A DNA stretch of 64,000 nucleotides, from the NCBI RefSeq assembly GCF_900094885.1, contig NZ_FMBL01000002.1:240638-304637 (forward strand), read 5' to 3'. A program made the position numbers and the translations under genes. Below are positions 19,610-29,448 of this stretch, one piece after another. Each line of letters opens with the position of its first letter. The first letter of the stretch is position 1. Origin of the DNA: Bifidobacterium commune (GTDB lineage Bacteria > Actinomycetota > Actinomycetes > Actinomycetales > Bifidobacteriaceae). The notes beneath the pieces were generated by a model. That model did no database searches and was not told where the DNA came from. It was given only the letters and a program-made list of their open reading frames with translations.

Positions 19610-20401
19610 TCAGTCAGCCAGATGCTGGGAAATCCAGCAGTGCATGGAGACCGCAGCGGCGGCACCGGCGTTGATCGAGCGAACTGAGCCGAACTGGGAT
19701 ATATAGACCACGTCATCTGCCAGTTCCAGAGCCTTTTGCGACAAGCCGGGACCTTCGGCTCCGAAGAGCATCAGGCAACGGTTTGGGAAACGGTAGGTTT
19801 CGATGGGAACCGCTCCCGGAATGATGTCAAGCGCAACGATGCGCGAGGTCTTGGCGTCATCGATGATCTTTTGCTGATGTGCCCGTTCGGATTCCGTGCC
19901 GCTATTTCGAATCCGAAATTCGGCTTCCGCTATTTCCGAATCGATTCCTTGCCTCCATGAAGCCACGAGCTCTTCGACGGAGGGACAATGATCGACATGC
20001 TGATACAGCTCGGTCATCAATGCGCCTTTACGGTTCCACTTATGCGGACCGACGATATGAACCTTGCGAGCGGCGAAGGCATTGGCAGTGCGAACCATCG
20101 ACCCGATATTGAAATCGTGTGTCCAGTTTTCCACAGCCACTTCGAAACGGTGACGACCCAGCTTATCAAGGTCGGCTTTGATGGCGGCAACTGACCAGTA
20201 ACGATAACGATCGAGGACGTTTCGACGATCACCTTCTTCAAGCAGTTCCGAATCGTAGCGCTCGTCATAATTTGGAGATTCCCGATCATCGGGACGAGGC
20301 TCATCGGGGTGTGTCTGTGACCACGGGCCGACACCTACCTCACGAAACGTCGGTTCTTCAGAAGCAAGTGCCGCAGCAGTAATGGGATTGGGCTCACGCA
20401 T
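19610..20401 (-). CDS. SpoU/TrmH-family RNA 2'-O-methyltransferase
   Basis: SAM-dependent enzyme of the SPOUT fold that methylates ribose in rRNA or tRNA. The body shows ENWTHDFNIGSMVRTANAFA (motif 1 with N and R), RCLMLFGAEGPGLSQKALEL (motif 2) and QFGSVRSINAGAAAAVSMHC (motif 3 forming the SAM-binding knot). The N-terminal 60 residues are charged. I prefer ATG 20401 (263 residues), which lies just past the stop of the gene upstream; the frame is open to 20455 with further Met codons, but those overlap the upstream gene. The exact RNA target is not readable. Confidence 0.88.
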   Translation of the reverse strand: MREPNPITAAALASEEPTFREVGVGPWSQTHPDEPRPDDRESPNYDERYDSELLEEGDRRNVLDRYRYWSVAAIKADLDKLGRHRFEVAVENWTHDFNIGSMVRTANAFAARKVHIVGPHKWNRKGALMTELYQHVDHCPSVEELVASWRQGIDSEIAEAEFRIRNSGTESERAHQQKIIDDAKTSRIVALDIIPGAVPIETYRFPNRCLMLFGAEGPGLSQKALELADDVVYISQFGSVRSINAGAAAAVSMHCWISQHLAD

Positions 20402-20411
20402 CTCAATAGAC

Positions 20412-21023
20412 CTACTTTGCCGTCGAATCGCCATCGCGTAACGAAGTCTCGTCAAAAGCGCTCACGAACGGCAAATCTCGTTCCTCGTCAGAAACGGGAT
20501 TGAGGACGTTGATAGTGCAGGCACCAGCATCGTCGCCGACTCCTCCTACCAATGAAGCAATTGCAATCACCTGTGCGCCTTCATGCTCGACAACACTGAA
20601 ATCAAGACTCAACTCGTTGCCGTTACGCAATGTCACCAGCGACGATGTCTGTACATACGATTTCTCAGAAAGCCAGGAATCGAGAAGCACCACTCGTTTG
20701 CCGGCTATGGAAGATCCTTTGATTGACGGGTAGACGAAATCCATCACGAAGCCATCGAGCTCATGACCACGGGCACCAGCCTCCTGCATAACGGCAGTGA
20801 CCATGGGAACGGCCGCAGCAGTCAACGCACCCACCGCATCGATATCGTCAAGGGCAAAGCCACCCCGCTCCAGAGCATCCAGCAACGCCTCACCTATGAG
20901 TTTGCTACCGCGATGATCAAGACTGACATCAAACAACTCGCTGAATGGTTTCCACTTTATCGCCGCACTCAGAAGCTTGCGCAACTCACCTTCATTCCCG
21001 GCTGTCGCTTTTCCCATGTTCAT
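20412..21023 (-). CDS. Phosphoribosyltransferase-like protein, PyrE-related but degenerate
   Basis: The 203-residue protein has the layout of orotate-type phosphoribosyltransferases: an N-terminal helix, FSELFDVSLDHRGSKLIGEA, the AVGALTAAAVPMVTAVMQEA segment where PyrE has its 5-phosphate-adjacent loop, and VVLLDSWLSEKSYVQTSSL at the PRPP-loop position. That loop normally reads VVxVDDxxTTG; here the double acidic pair and the TTG turn are missing, so catalysis is doubtful. It may be a regulatory or binding paralogue. GGAGGAG lies five bases before ATG 21023 and overlaps the end of rmuC, so the two are likely one transcript. Confidence 0.65.
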   Translation of the reverse strand: MNMGKATAGNEGELRKLLSAAIKWKPFSELFDVSLDHRGSKLIGEALLDALERGGFALDDIDAVGALTAAAVPMVTAVMQEAGARGHELDGFVMDFVYPSIKGSSIAGKRVVLLDSWLSEKSYVQTSSLVTLRNGNELSLDFSVVEHEGAQVIAIASLVGGVGDDAGACTINVLNPVSDEERDLPFVSAFDETSLRDGDSTAK

Positions 21024-21025
21024 CG

Positions 21026-22429
21026 CTACTCCTCCGATTCATCATTGAGCTCGGGCGCAGTCAGCTCGCGGACATCAGTCTTGTCGAAATCAACCATCTC
21101 AACCGGCTCGATGACTTTGCTCGAATCAATCTTCTGCATTTTACGCGCTGTGACCAACACACGCGATTCCAAAGACGAAGCAAACGTATTGTACGCAGAA
21201 ACAGTGCGAGTAATGGAATGGCCGAGCTTATTGGCCTTGTCTCCCAGAACAGCAAAGCGTTCGTACAATTCACGGGAAAGATCAAAGAGCATCTTCGCGT
21301 CATCAGTAAGACTCTGCTGCTGCCAAGCGAACGCAACCGACTTCAAAACGGCCCACAATGTGACCGGCGAAGTCAGTGCAACCTTTTTGGCAAATGCGTC
21401 ATCCATCAGCGACGGATCGACCTTTAGCGCGGCTTCGAGCAAAGCATCGTTGGGAATGAACGCGATGACAAAATCGGGAGCTGTGTCGAAGCCTTTCCAA
21501 TAGGCCTTGTTTCCCAACGTTTTGACGTGATCGCGTAAAGCCTTGGCATGTGCCGCAAGCAACTCATCGCGACGCTTGAGTTCATCCTCGGAAGCCGTAT
21601 CGGGAATTTCACAGGCCCGTTGATAATCGGAATAGGGGGCCTTTGCATCGATAGGAATGGTCTTGCCACCAGGCAGATAAACCACCATATCTGGTCGCTG
21701 GATACGTCCTTCGGCATCAGCGATGACCACTTGAGTATCAAAATCAACATGTTCCAGGAGTCCGGCAGATTCCACGATATTGCGCAACTGCGCCTCACCC
21801 CAGGAACCGCGTACCTTATTGTTGCGCAATGCGGCGGACAGTGAACTGGTCTCCTTGTCAAGACGCGTCTGCTGCTCATTCAAACCTTTGAGCTGCTGCC
21901 CCAATGCACCCATCTCATGCTTACGGCCTTCCTCAATTTGAGTGACTTTCTGTTGCAGGGCATCAAGATTCTTCTGCACAGGAGCCAACGCTGAAAGCAC
22001 CTTGCTTTGCTCAGCCATTGCCTTGGCCTGTTCGGCCTGCTTGCGTTCAGATGCCTCACGCTCCTGCTCCTGCTGCCGCTGCACACGCAACTGCTCAGCC
22101 TGCTGAGCCTGCGTCAACTGAGATTTGACAAAAGCAAGCTGTTGACTGAACCCTTCCGCCTGCGTACGGTATTGAGCAACCTGGGTTGTCAGATCAACGA
22201 TCTGGCCACGAAGCTCATCATTGCGCCCCTCGGCTTGTTCAATATCAACATTGTTGGCGTTCCGCGCGGCTTCCTGCCCTTTGGATCTACCCAGCACAAA
22301 TCCGGCCAGCAGACCCAAGGCCGCTGCCAACACAACCAAAATGATTATCACGACAGGATTTTCGAACATATGTTCTATTAGACAGGATGCCATGGACGAA
22401 CCAGGAAGCCCTGACGGCTCTTCACTCAT
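21026..22429 (-). CDS. rmuC: DNA recombination protein RmuC
   Basis: RmuC proteins limit DNA inversions at short inverted repeats and are predicted nucleases. A single membrane helix near residues 24-42 (VVIIILVVLAAALGLLAGFV) is followed by a Gln/Glu-rich coiled coil (about 60-200). The conserved RmuC domain includes NNKVRGSWGEAQLRNIVESA, LPGGKTIPIDAKAPYSDYQRA and DFVIAFIPNDALLEAAL. I chose ATG 22429 (467 residues) because AGGG lies six bases before it; ATG 22369 would start right at the membrane helix but has no ribosome site. It is followed directly by the phosphoribosyltransferase-like gene. Confidence 0.93.
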   Translation of the reverse strand: MSEEPSGLPGSSMASCLIEHMFENPVVIIILVVLAAALGLLAGFVLGRSKGQEAARNANNVDIEQAEGRNDELRGQIVDLTTQVAQYRTQAEGFSQQLAFVKSQLTQAQQAEQLRVQRQQEQEREASERKQAEQAKAMAEQSKVLSALAPVQKNLDALQQKVTQIEEGRKHEMGALGQQLKGLNEQQTRLDKETSSLSAALRNNKVRGSWGEAQLRNIVESAGLLEHVDFDTQVVIADAEGRIQRPDMVVYLPGGKTIPIDAKAPYSDYQRACEIPDTASEDELKRRDELLAAHAKALRDHVKTLGNKAYWKGFDTAPDFVIAFIPNDALLEAALKVDPSLMDDAFAKKVALTSPVTLWAVLKSVAFAWQQQSLTDDAKMLFDLSRELYERFAVLGDKANKLGHSITRTVSAYNTFASSLESRVLVTARKMQKIDSSKVIEPVEMVDFDKTDVRELTAPELNDESEE

Positions 22430-22571
22430 GAACCCTAATCGCTGACGAGAAGACCTTCCACGACAACGTCCCGTTTCACGCTTCACGATTAAAATCACCG
22501 GCACAAAACCGAAAAAGGTCGGTCGCTCACGAAGAGCAACGAGGTGTACGGTACGACCTCTCTACACAAGT

Positions 22572-22603
22572 ACGAAAAAGTGGGGCCAGCCCAACAATCG
22601 GCT
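22572..22603 (-). terminator. Terminator of the surface protein gene
   Basis: On the minus strand AGTGGGGTCAGCC pairs with GGGCTGGCCCCACT and is followed by TTTTTCGTA. It lies about 100 bases after the stop of the gene at 22704-25265. Confidence 0.93.
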
Positions 22604-22703
22604 GACCCCACTCTCTGCAAGAAGTGAATAAAACCACCACGACCCGCATTTATATCGTCGGCGGCGCAGGGACCGGTGTCTCTACACCGTCGTCAGAGAA
22701 CCA

Positions 22704-25265
22704 TCAGTCCTCAGCATGTGCAGAGACGCTGAATCGACGCCACAACAGGATGCAGATCGCTGCCGCCAAGGCGGTCACGGCGACCGCGGCCACAATCCAC
22801 GATACAGCGCCAGTCGAGGAAAGGGACTTCGACCTCTTCACCTTTGCAGCAGGATCCTTCTCCCACACGGCGTGCAGGACCATCGGACCATCAGAGACCT
22901 GAATCACATCACCGGGGCGGTACAGCTTGCCGCTGCCGTCCGCGTTCAAACTCCAACCCTTGAAGCGGAAGCCGGGGCGCGTAAAGCCATTGCCCGCAAC
23001 CGGGAGGCCCGAACCGGCATCCCTCTCACCGGAACCAGGAACCGAACCGGATGCGCCCGGACCGCCGTCATAGGAAACCGAACCGGTCGGCACCCACTTG
23101 GCATGCAGCGTCACAGAACCGTCAGTTATCGGCAGTTTGTCGCCGGGCCTATAGACCTTGCCGCTGCCGTCCGGACTGAGCGTCCAACCGTCGAAACGAT
23201 GGCCGGGACGCGTGAAACCACTGCCAGGTACGGAAGCAGACGAACCAATGTCGATCGGATCGGAAGGGGGCATTGTGCCAACCACGCCCGGTGCATTGCC
23301 GTCGTAGGAAACAGTACCGGTGGGTACCCACTTGGCATGCAACTTCAGAGGACCTTCGCCCATCGGCAGTTCGTCGCCGGGCCTATAGACCTTGCCGCTG
23401 CCGTCCGGATTCTCCGTCCAACCATCGAAACGATGGCCCGGACGCGTGAAACCATTGTCCGCTATCGGATACTTCGTACCCGAGTCCACGACACCGGAGC
23501 CGGGGACGGAACCAGTCACATCCGGACCATTGCCATCATAATCAACCGAACCGGTTGATACCCACTTCGCATGCAGCGTCGAATCCTCCGAAGGCATCGG
23601 AATCGTCTCACCGGGTTGGTAAACCTTGCCGCTGCCGTCCGGATTCTCGGTCCAACCATCGAAACGATGGTTCTTACGGTCGAAACCGTTCTCCGGAACC
23701 ACGAACGACGAACCCGCATCCTTCTCACCGGAGCCGGGGACAGAACCGGTCACATCCGGACCGTTGCCATCGAAGGAAACAGAACCAGTGGCAACCCACT
23801 TCGCATGCAGCTTGACGGGCCCAGGCTTGATCTCCATCGGATCACCCGGCTGGTAGACTTTGCCGCTACCGTCGGGATTCTCCGTCCAACCGTCAAAACG
23901 ATGGCCGGGACGAGTAAAGCCATTGCCCGCGACGGGATACTTCGTACCCGTGTCAATCACACCGGAACTGGGAACCGAACCGGACGCATCGGGCGCATTG
24001 CCATCATAATCGACCGAACCCGACGACCATGCCCACACCGCATGCAGGGTCGCATTGGACTCAGGCATCGGATAATTATTAATCGTTGCGGCCTTCGCAT
24101 CGGCCTCGTTCAGGAACGGTTCATGTTGGTCTTTGGACCAACCAACAAATTTCGCATGCTGGCCAGCAAACTTGCCTGATGTCGGGGACGGATACGTCAG
24201 CATCGAAGAATCCCAGCAATCGGAATCCTTGGCACCAGTCGGCAACTTAACCGACTCACCGGCAGCGTGATGTGTCGCGCAACCACCAATACCGGCATTC
24301 GGAACACCCCCGACCCGCTCCGGAGTCGTGCCGACACCCCCGTTGGAATCGAAACTTAATGGATACACCACACTAAAACTGACATCATCAATGAAATTAC
24401 CAGAGATACCACTGAGCGAATCAACGGATTTGAAGCTGAAACGCGTTACGGTCTGACCAGCGGGAATCACATAGGAACCCTCGTATGTCTCAGATTGGGT
24501 CAATGCGTTGTGAGTTGCAACCTTCGTAGCAATTCTTGTACCCACTGGCCCGACTTCATCGCCAGCGCCATTGACTGAAACACGAACCGCGTTCTGCGCA
24601 GTCAACGTACCGTTTGCAGGCCCAATCATCACATTCATTACATCGACATGAGTTTGGTCAAAGCTGGAATGCCGAAGCCTCCACTTGTAGATTGCACCAG
24701 GAACAGTACGCACATCCTGATAGATGCCTTTACCTTCCTCTTCGCCAACAATTTCGCCGACCTGATTGCCATTAGCGGACTGCAACTCGACTCGTTGCGC
24801 ATCATTCTTGTTCAGAGCCGGCAGATGAAATGTCTCCATCGACTCCCAACCGAAACGAGAACGGCAAAAACCAGGAAGAGCCTCATAACGATTGTACTTC
24901 GTTCCGAAATATCCATACACCGGATCGATGTTTACCCAGTACCCATCGATAGTTGTCAACACAGGGTCACTAGTACCAATCTGCGGATATTCAAAATCAC
25001 CGTTGACAATACGGTTCGGCATGTTCGCCCCACCGAAAGGCACACACCCGCCATCCTGTACAGACGGACCAGATTCGGTCACTCCGGCAGGTTTGATGCC
25101 CTTAGGCGCGGGAACCAGACCAAGCTGACTAGCGTCGAGGGAAGGAACATCAGAACCAACCCCCTGATCGCCTTCAACCGTATCGGCGAAAGCCGTGCCG
25201 TCAACAAGCGACAACGACAATATGCCGGCGACAGCTGCCGCGACGGCATTTCTCATTCGAAACAT
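22704..25265 (-). CDS. Cell-wall-anchored surface protein with five InlB-type repeats
   Basis: Secreted surface protein of 853 residues. It has a signal peptide (MFRMRNAVAAAVAGILSLSL, cut after an Ala-x-Ala around residue 28). A globular region of about 280 residues resembles carbohydrate-binding or adhesin modules (NRIVNGDFEYPQIGT at its start). One divergent and five near-identical repeats of 76-78 residues of the InlB B-repeat (Flg_new) type follow, each built on YDGN, GFTRPGHRFDGWT and LHAKWV. The C-terminal sorting signal is LSSTG, a hydrophobic helix and RR; LSSTG departs from canonical LPxTG. GAAGGA lies before ATG 25265. It is monocistronic with its own terminator. A role in adhesion is inferred. 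Confidence 0.85.
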   Translation of the reverse strand: MFRMRNAVAAAVAGILSLSLVDGTAFADTVEGDQGVGSDVPSLDASQLGLVPAPKGIKPAGVTESGPSVQDGGCVPFGGANMPNRIVNGDFEYPQIGTSDPVLTTIDGYWVNIDPVYGYFGTKYNRYEALPGFCRSRFGWESMETFHLPALNKNDAQRVELQSANGNQVGEIVGEEEGKGIYQDVRTVPGAIYKWRLRHSSFDQTHVDVMNVMIGPANGTLTAQNAVRVSVNGAGDEVGPVGTRIATKVATHNALTQSETYEGSYVIPAGQTVTRFSFKSVDSLSGISGNFIDDVSFSVVYPLSFDSNGGVGTTPERVGGVPNAGIGGCATHHAAGESVKLPTGAKDSDCWDSSMLTYPSPTSGKFAGQHAKFVGWSKDQHEPFLNEADAKAATINNYPMPESNATLHAVWAWSSGSVDYDGNAPDASGSVPSSGVIDTGTKYPVAGNGFTRPGHRFDGWTENPDGSGKVYQPGDPMEIKPGPVKLHAKWVATGSVSFDGNGPDVTGSVPGSGEKDAGSSFVVPENGFDRKNHRFDGWTENPDGSGKVYQPGETIPMPSEDSTLHAKWVSTGSVDYDGNGPDVTGSVPGSGVVDSGTKYPIADNGFTRPGHRFDGWTENPDGSGKVYRPGDELPMGEGPLKLHAKWVPTGTVSYDGNAPGVVGTMPPSDPIDIGSSASVPGSGFTRPGHRFDGWTLSPDGSGKVYRPGDKLPITDGSVTLHAKWVPTGSVSYDGGPGASGSVPGSGERDAGSGLPVAGNGFTRPGFRFKGWSLNADGSGKLYRPGDVIQVSDGPMVLHAVWEKDPAAKVKRSKSLSSTGAVSWIVAAVAVTALAAAICILLWRRFSVSAHAED
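22854..24017 (-). repeat. Five tandem coding repeats of about 230 bases
   Basis: Five consecutive units encode 78, 78, 78, 78 and 76 residues of the surface protein. Units share DGSGKVY and RFDGW cores; units 1-3 differ little from one another, and the fifth, next to the wall anchor, is the most divergent. Such arrays can lose or gain units by recombination. Confidence 0.85.
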
Positions 25266-25292
25266 AAAACATCCTTCTTCTTTCTTGTACAT

Positions 25293-25324
25293 AATATAAG
25301 TCAGTGTCAATATAAGTCAGTGTC
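25293..25324 (-). promoter_or_regulatory. Tandem 16-base direct repeat upstream of the surface protein
   Basis: Two perfect head-to-tail copies of AATATAAGTCAGTGTC (25293-25308 and 25309-25324) lie 28 bases before the surface protein start. On the minus strand they supply TATTAT and CTGACT elements 18 bases apart, which could be -10 and -35. They may be a binding site for a regulator or a phase-variable spacer. Confidence 0.55.
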
Positions 25325-25539
25325 ATTAAATACGATCACCATGACATAAATTGTTTTATTTTATAATACATCAGCGAGTATGTTGTTTAGTCATAACCGA
25401 ATCAACAAAGCAGAAGTCGCACAACACCGCCATTCATGGGAAACCCAACGCAAGTGCGTACATCTCGTGTCAGTAATCAAGCAAAGTTGATATCAGAGAA
25501 CCTAAAACTGAGATGATGTAAGCAAAACGAGGAGGAATC

Positions 25540-26583
25540 ATGGGATTTGACTTATTCATGGGCGGTTTGGCAGTGGCACTCGCCGCGCTGGTCACATGGC
25601 TCATCGTTCTTTTTTTCCGTTCATCGCCACCATCCGGATCCGCGCCGGAACAGACGCTGCAGAAACCATCCAATCCAAATGCAGCCCCCAACAACCGATC
25701 GGCAACGCTCGGCACACCGAACGACGAACAAACGCCAGACACAGAACAGCACCACAACCGGATGTCGAACGACGATCAGACAGTGTCACAGATTTCGCAT
25801 GTCACCCGTCTGCTGATTCTTGCCGTCGCACTGACCGCGATCGTCTTCATTCCGTCGTTGCTCAACCACTGCAACCCCTCGCCCATCCCCGACTGGATGG
25901 TCAATCCGTGGGTGCAGGCCGTGATTTCAACACCAACAATGTTCCTGTGTGGCACCCCGATTCATCGTAGAGGCTGGCAGGCGATTAGCCGCCGAACACC
26001 TGACGTCAATTCGCTGATTTCCTTGGGTGCCACGGCGGCATTCATCTACAGTTTGGCGATTTGCGTGGCCGGAGGACAATTCCCCGCCGGTTCACGGCAC
26101 GCATATTTCACCGAGATCAACGCCGTCATCGCCTTGGCGCTGGCCATCAATCTGGTCGAGCTCCACATCTTGAACGACATCGAAATAATTCAAACGCGGG
26201 TCACCAACCTCACATCCTTTGATACGACCACGGGCACAGCTGACGAGAAGATCTCAGCGAATGGTAACACGACCAACAACAACGGCCAGGCGATCTCCGC
26301 CGCGCAGGCAACCGCGCAATCCGTTGCAAACCGAGCGTTCGATACATTTGTTTCAGGCATCAGCAAACTCACCCGCTTCACACGCACATTCGTCATTGCC
26401 GTCATGGTCATCGCTGTTTGGGCGTTCGCCCTGCTTCTCGTGTTCGGCCCTCAGCCCCGCCTGGCGTTTGCGTTGTCCGGCGGAGTGGGAGTGTTGGTGA
26501 TTGCCGGCTTCGTCCTTGCAATCTTGGCGCTTGCCTTCATCGCCAACGGGCGCAGAAGGGCTCAGCACACCAACAAGCAATAA
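25540..26583 (+). CDS. Membrane protein resembling a P1B-type ATPase without catalytic domains
   Basis: The 347-residue protein has an N-terminal helix, a disordered Pro/Asn/Gln-rich stretch (about 27-85) and six further hydrophobic segments. Several align in my reading with CopA-type metal ATPases: PWVQAVISTPTMFLCGTPIH, then RRGWQAISRRTPDVNSLISL and GATAAFIYSL (membrane helices 3 and 4), and GGVGVLVIAGFVLAILALA at the helix that normally carries CPC. Here CPC reads GFV. The actuator TGE, the DKTGT phosphorylation site and the nucleotide-binding domain are all absent. GAGGAGG precedes ATG 25540. It cannot work as an ATPase; function unknown. It is single, with a hairpin downstream. Confidence 0.65.
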   Translation: MGFDLFMGGLAVALAALVTWLIVLFFRSSPPSGSAPEQTLQKPSNPNAAPNNRSATLGTPNDEQTPDTEQHHNRMSNDDQTVSQISHVTRLLILAVALTAIVFIPSLLNHCNPSPIPDWMVNPWVQAVISTPTMFLCGTPIHRRGWQAISRRTPDVNSLISLGATAAFIYSLAICVAGGQFPAGSRHAYFTEINAVIALALAINLVELHILNDIEIIQTRVTNLTSFDTTTGTADEKISANGNTTNNNGQAISAAQATAQSVANRAFDTFVSGISKLTRFTRTFVIAVMVIAVWAFALLLVFGPQPRLAFALSGGVGVLVIAGFVLAILALAFIANGRRRAQHTNKQ

Positions 26584-26612
26584 GCAAACCGACCGAAACG
26601 TTTCCCCCATGC

Positions 26613-26656
26613 AGGAAGCCGGGCATCACATTGTTGCGACGACCCGACTTCCTTGG
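26613..26656 (+). terminator. Possible terminator after the P1B-like gene
   Basis: AGGAAGCCGGG (26613-26623) pairs with CCCGACTTCCT (26643-26653) across a 19-base loop, between two converging genes. There is no good T tract on the plus strand. Confidence 0.5.
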
Positions 26657-26708
26657 TACAGCACCGAATGCGACCCTTAGCAACATTCAGCGGCAAATCC
26701 CATAACTC

Positions 26709-29342
26709 TTACTTTTCCTCGTGGTCCTCAGCAAGCGGATCCTCGGGCATTGTGGTCAACTCCAAATGCTCGCCGCCGGTTTGATCCACAAGAACAGTAT
26801 CGCCATTGTGAACCTTTCCGGACAGCAACATCCTCGCCATCTGGTCGCCGACCTCGGTCTGCACCAGACGACGCAACGGACGAGCGCCATAGGCAGGATC
26901 GTATCCAGCATTGGCGAGCCATTCCTTCGCACCCTTGGTGACCTCGAGCGTAATGCGGCGGTCGGTAAGGCGAGAGGCGACCTGCTTGACCTGGATGTCA
27001 ACGATTCCACCAAGTTCCTCGCGGGTCAGCGGATGGAAGATGACCAGTTCGTCAAGGCGGTTGATGAACTCGGGCTTGAAGTGCGCGTGAACCGCATCCA
27101 TCACCGCAGTCTTCTTCGCCTCGTCGTCAAGATCGGGCTGCACCAGGAACTGCGAACCAAGGTTCGAGGTCATGATCAGAATCGTGTTCTTGAAGTCCAC
27201 GGTTCGCCCCTGTCCATCGGTCAAGCGACCGTCGTCAAGCACCTGCAACAGGATGTCGAACACCTCAGGATTGGCCTTCTCCACCTCATCGAACAGCACG
27301 ACGGAGTAGGGACGACGACGCACAGCTTCAGTGAGCTGACCACCCTCTTCGTAACCGACATATCCGGGAGCAGCACCGATCAAACGGGTGACGGAGCCCT
27401 TCTCCATGTACTCGCTCATGTCAATGCGAACCATGGCTTTCTCGTCATCAAAGAGGAAATCAGCCAATGCCTTGGCCAGTTCGGTCTTACCTACACCGGT
27501 CGGCCCCAGGAAGAGGAACGACCCTGTAGGACGGTCCGGGTCGGAGATACCGGCACGCGAGCGCCGCACAGCATCCGAAACGGCCTGAATGGCTTCCTTC
27601 TGCCCGATGACTCGATCGCCGAGGAAGTCCTCCATGTGCAACAGTTTTTCGTTTTCGCCTTGCATCAAGCGTCCAACAGGAATGCCGGTCCATTCGGAAA
27701 CGATGCCCGCCACCGAATCGGCATCCACATGATCGGGCACCATCGGCTCGGTTTCCCGACCTTGCTCCTTGTCCTCATCCGCTGCCTGTTCAGCCAAGTC
27801 AAGCTGCTTTTGGATTGCCGGAACTTCACCATAGAGAATCTTGCTGGCCTGCTCAAGATTGCCCTCGCGGGTAAACTTGTCAGCTTCAACACGCTTGGCA
27901 TCGAGCTGGGCACGCAGGTCACCGACCTTGTTGTGACCGGCCTTTTCCTCATCCCAACGAGCTTTGAGCCCTGCCAACTTCTCCTTGGTGTCGGCCAGAT
28001 CGCTCTGCAACTTGCGCAGACGGTCCTTGCTTGCAGGATCTTCGGCTTTTTTGAGCTGCATCTCCTCCATCTCGAGGCGTGTTTCACGACGTTGCAGTTC
28101 ATCGATTTCCTCGGGCTGGCTATCCAGCTCCATACGCAGGTGCGCCGCCGCCTCATCGACCAGATCGATGGCCTTATCGGGCAACTGACGACCGGAAATA
28201 TAGCGGTTCGAAAGGGTGGCCGCGGCTACGAGTGCATCGTCACCGATGGTGACCTTATGGTGAGCTTCGTAACGCTGCTTAAGCCCACGCAGAATGGCAA
28301 CGGTGTCTTCGACACTCGGTTCGCCCACGAACACCTGCTGGAAGCGACGTTCCAACGCCGGGTCCTTTTCAATGTTCTCGCGGTACTCGTCGAGGGTGGT
28401 GGCGCCGATCAGACGCAGCTCGCCACGGGCGAGCATCGGCTTGAGCATATTGCCCGCATCCATCGAACCTTCGGTTGCACCCGCACCGACGATGGTGTGA
28501 ATCTCGTCAATGAAGGTGATGATCTCACCGTTGGCGCTCTTGATTTCGTTGAGCACAGCCTTAAGGCGTTCCTCGAACTCGCCGCGATACTTCGAACCGG
28601 CAACCATCGAACCCAAATCAAGACTGATCAGACGCTTGTTCTGCAAAGTGGTGGGCACATCACCTGCGACGATACGCTCCGCCAGACCTTCGACAACGGC
28701 CGTCTTGCCGACACCGGGCTCACCAATCAGCACCGGGTTGTTCTTGGTACGACGCGAAAGGATCTGGATAACCCGTCGAATCTCCTGATCACGTCCGATC
28801 ACCGGGTCGAGCTTGCCTTCCTTCGCTTGCGCCGTGAGGTCCGTGGAATACTTTTCCAAAGCCTTGTAACTGCCCTCCGCGTCCGGGCTGGTAACTTTCG
28901 TCCCTCCCCGTACGCCAGGAACGGCCTTGCGCAAAGCATCCGCAGTCACACCGTTATTATTCAAAATCGTCGCGCTCTCATTGGGTGCGCTGGCCGCGAT
29001 ACCAATCAGCAGATGCTCAGTGGAGACGTATTCGTCGCCCATCGCCTGCATTTCCTTTTCGGCTTGCGCCAGTGCAGCCGTCAGCTGACGGCTTGCCTGC
29101 GGCTGCGAAGTTGAAGACCCGCTGGCACTCGGCAATGCAACCAACGCGTTGCGCACGGCAGCACCGATGACCTTCTGATCTCCCCCGGCAGCACCGATAA
29201 GCCCTGTCACCACGCTGTTTTGCTGACGTAGCAAGGCATCCATCACATGCAGGGTGTCAACTTGCGGATTGCCCGCGGCAGCCGCACTCTGAATCGCGTC
29301 TCCGATTGCCTCTTGGGCCATTGTCGTAAATTGCTGTTCCAT
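26709..29342 (-). CDS. clpB: ATP-dependent disaggregase ClpB
   Basis: Hexameric AAA+ chaperone that works with DnaK to rescue aggregated proteins after heat stress. The 877 residues hold a Clp N-domain (about 1-150), AAA-1 with [19 protein letters not shown], a coiled-coil middle domain (about 410-520, [18 protein letters not shown]), AAA-2 with [20 protein letters not shown], and a C-terminal D2-small domain. ATG 29342 has GGAGGAAG just before it; the frame is open further upstream through the operator, but that part is not coding-like. A perfect HspR operator lies 107 bases upstream, so repression by HspR is expected. Confidence 0.98.
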   Translation of the reverse strand: MEQQFTTMAQEAIGDAIQSAAAAGNPQVDTLHVMDALLRQQNSVVTGLIGAAGGDQKVIGAAVRNALVALPSASGSSTSQPQASRQLTAALAQAEKEMQAMGDEYVSTEHLLIGIAASAPNESATILNNNGVTADALRKAVPGVRGGTKVTSPDAEGSYKALEKYSTDLTAQAKEGKLDPVIGRDQEIRRVIQILSRRTKNNPVLIGEPGVGKTAVVEGLAERIVAGDVPTTLQNKRLISLDLGSMVAGSKYRGEFEERLKAVLNEIKSANGEIITFIDEIHTIVGAGATEGSMDAGNMLKPMLARGELRLIGATTLDEYRENIEKDPALERRFQQVFVGEPSVEDTVAILRGLKQRYEAHHKVTIGDDALVAAATLSNRYISGRQLPDKAIDLVDEAAAHLRMELDSQPEEIDELQRRETRLEMEEMQLKKAEDPASKDRLRKLQSDLADTKEKLAGLKARWDEEKAGHNKVGDLRAQLDAKRVEADKFTREGNLEQASKILYGEVPAIQKQLDLAEQAADEDKEQGRETEPMVPDHVDADSVAGIVSEWTGIPVGRLMQGENEKLLHMEDFLGDRVIGQKEAIQAVSDAVRRSRAGISDPDRPTGSFLFLGPTGVGKTELAKALADFLFDDEKAMVRIDMSEYMEKGSVTRLIGAAPGYVGYEEGGQLTEAVRRRPYSVVLFDEVEKANPEVFDILLQVLDDGRLTDGQGRTVDFKNTILIMTSNLGSQFLVQPDLDDEAKKTAVMDAVHAHFKPEFINRLDELVIFHPLTREELGGIVDIQVKQVASRLTDRRITLEVTKGAKEWLANAGYDPAYGARPLRRLVQTEVGDQMARMLLSGKVHNGDTVLVDQTGGEHLELTTMPEDPLAEDHEEK

Positions 29343-29448
29343 AGTCTTCCTCCGTCCATTCGCCTCGTTTCCTACAATCGTTGGAATTCCGAGGCATCGT
29401 TCGTCATCTGTCTTATCCAACAGCAAATCTAAGCCATCTATTCCCAAA

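Noticed and set aside
22854..24017. Regular repeats that could suggest a CRISPR array
   Set aside because: Units are about 230 bases, in frame, and encode protein repeats. There are no short repeats with unique spacers and no cas genes.
26595..26604. GAAACGTTTC palindrome, LacI-like
   Set aside because: It lies just after the stop of the P1B-like gene rather than before a promoter and differs from the operator of the nucleoside locus. A similar AAACGTTT near 60503 is also too short to call.
26721..29114. Open frame of nearly 800 codons on the plus strand opposite clpB
   Set aside because: It is antisense to a certain clpB, has no family motifs and follows from the codon bias of the real gene. 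The same holds for long antisense frames opposite rho (10518-11867), gatA (17431-18465) and the internalin-like gene (41728-43449).
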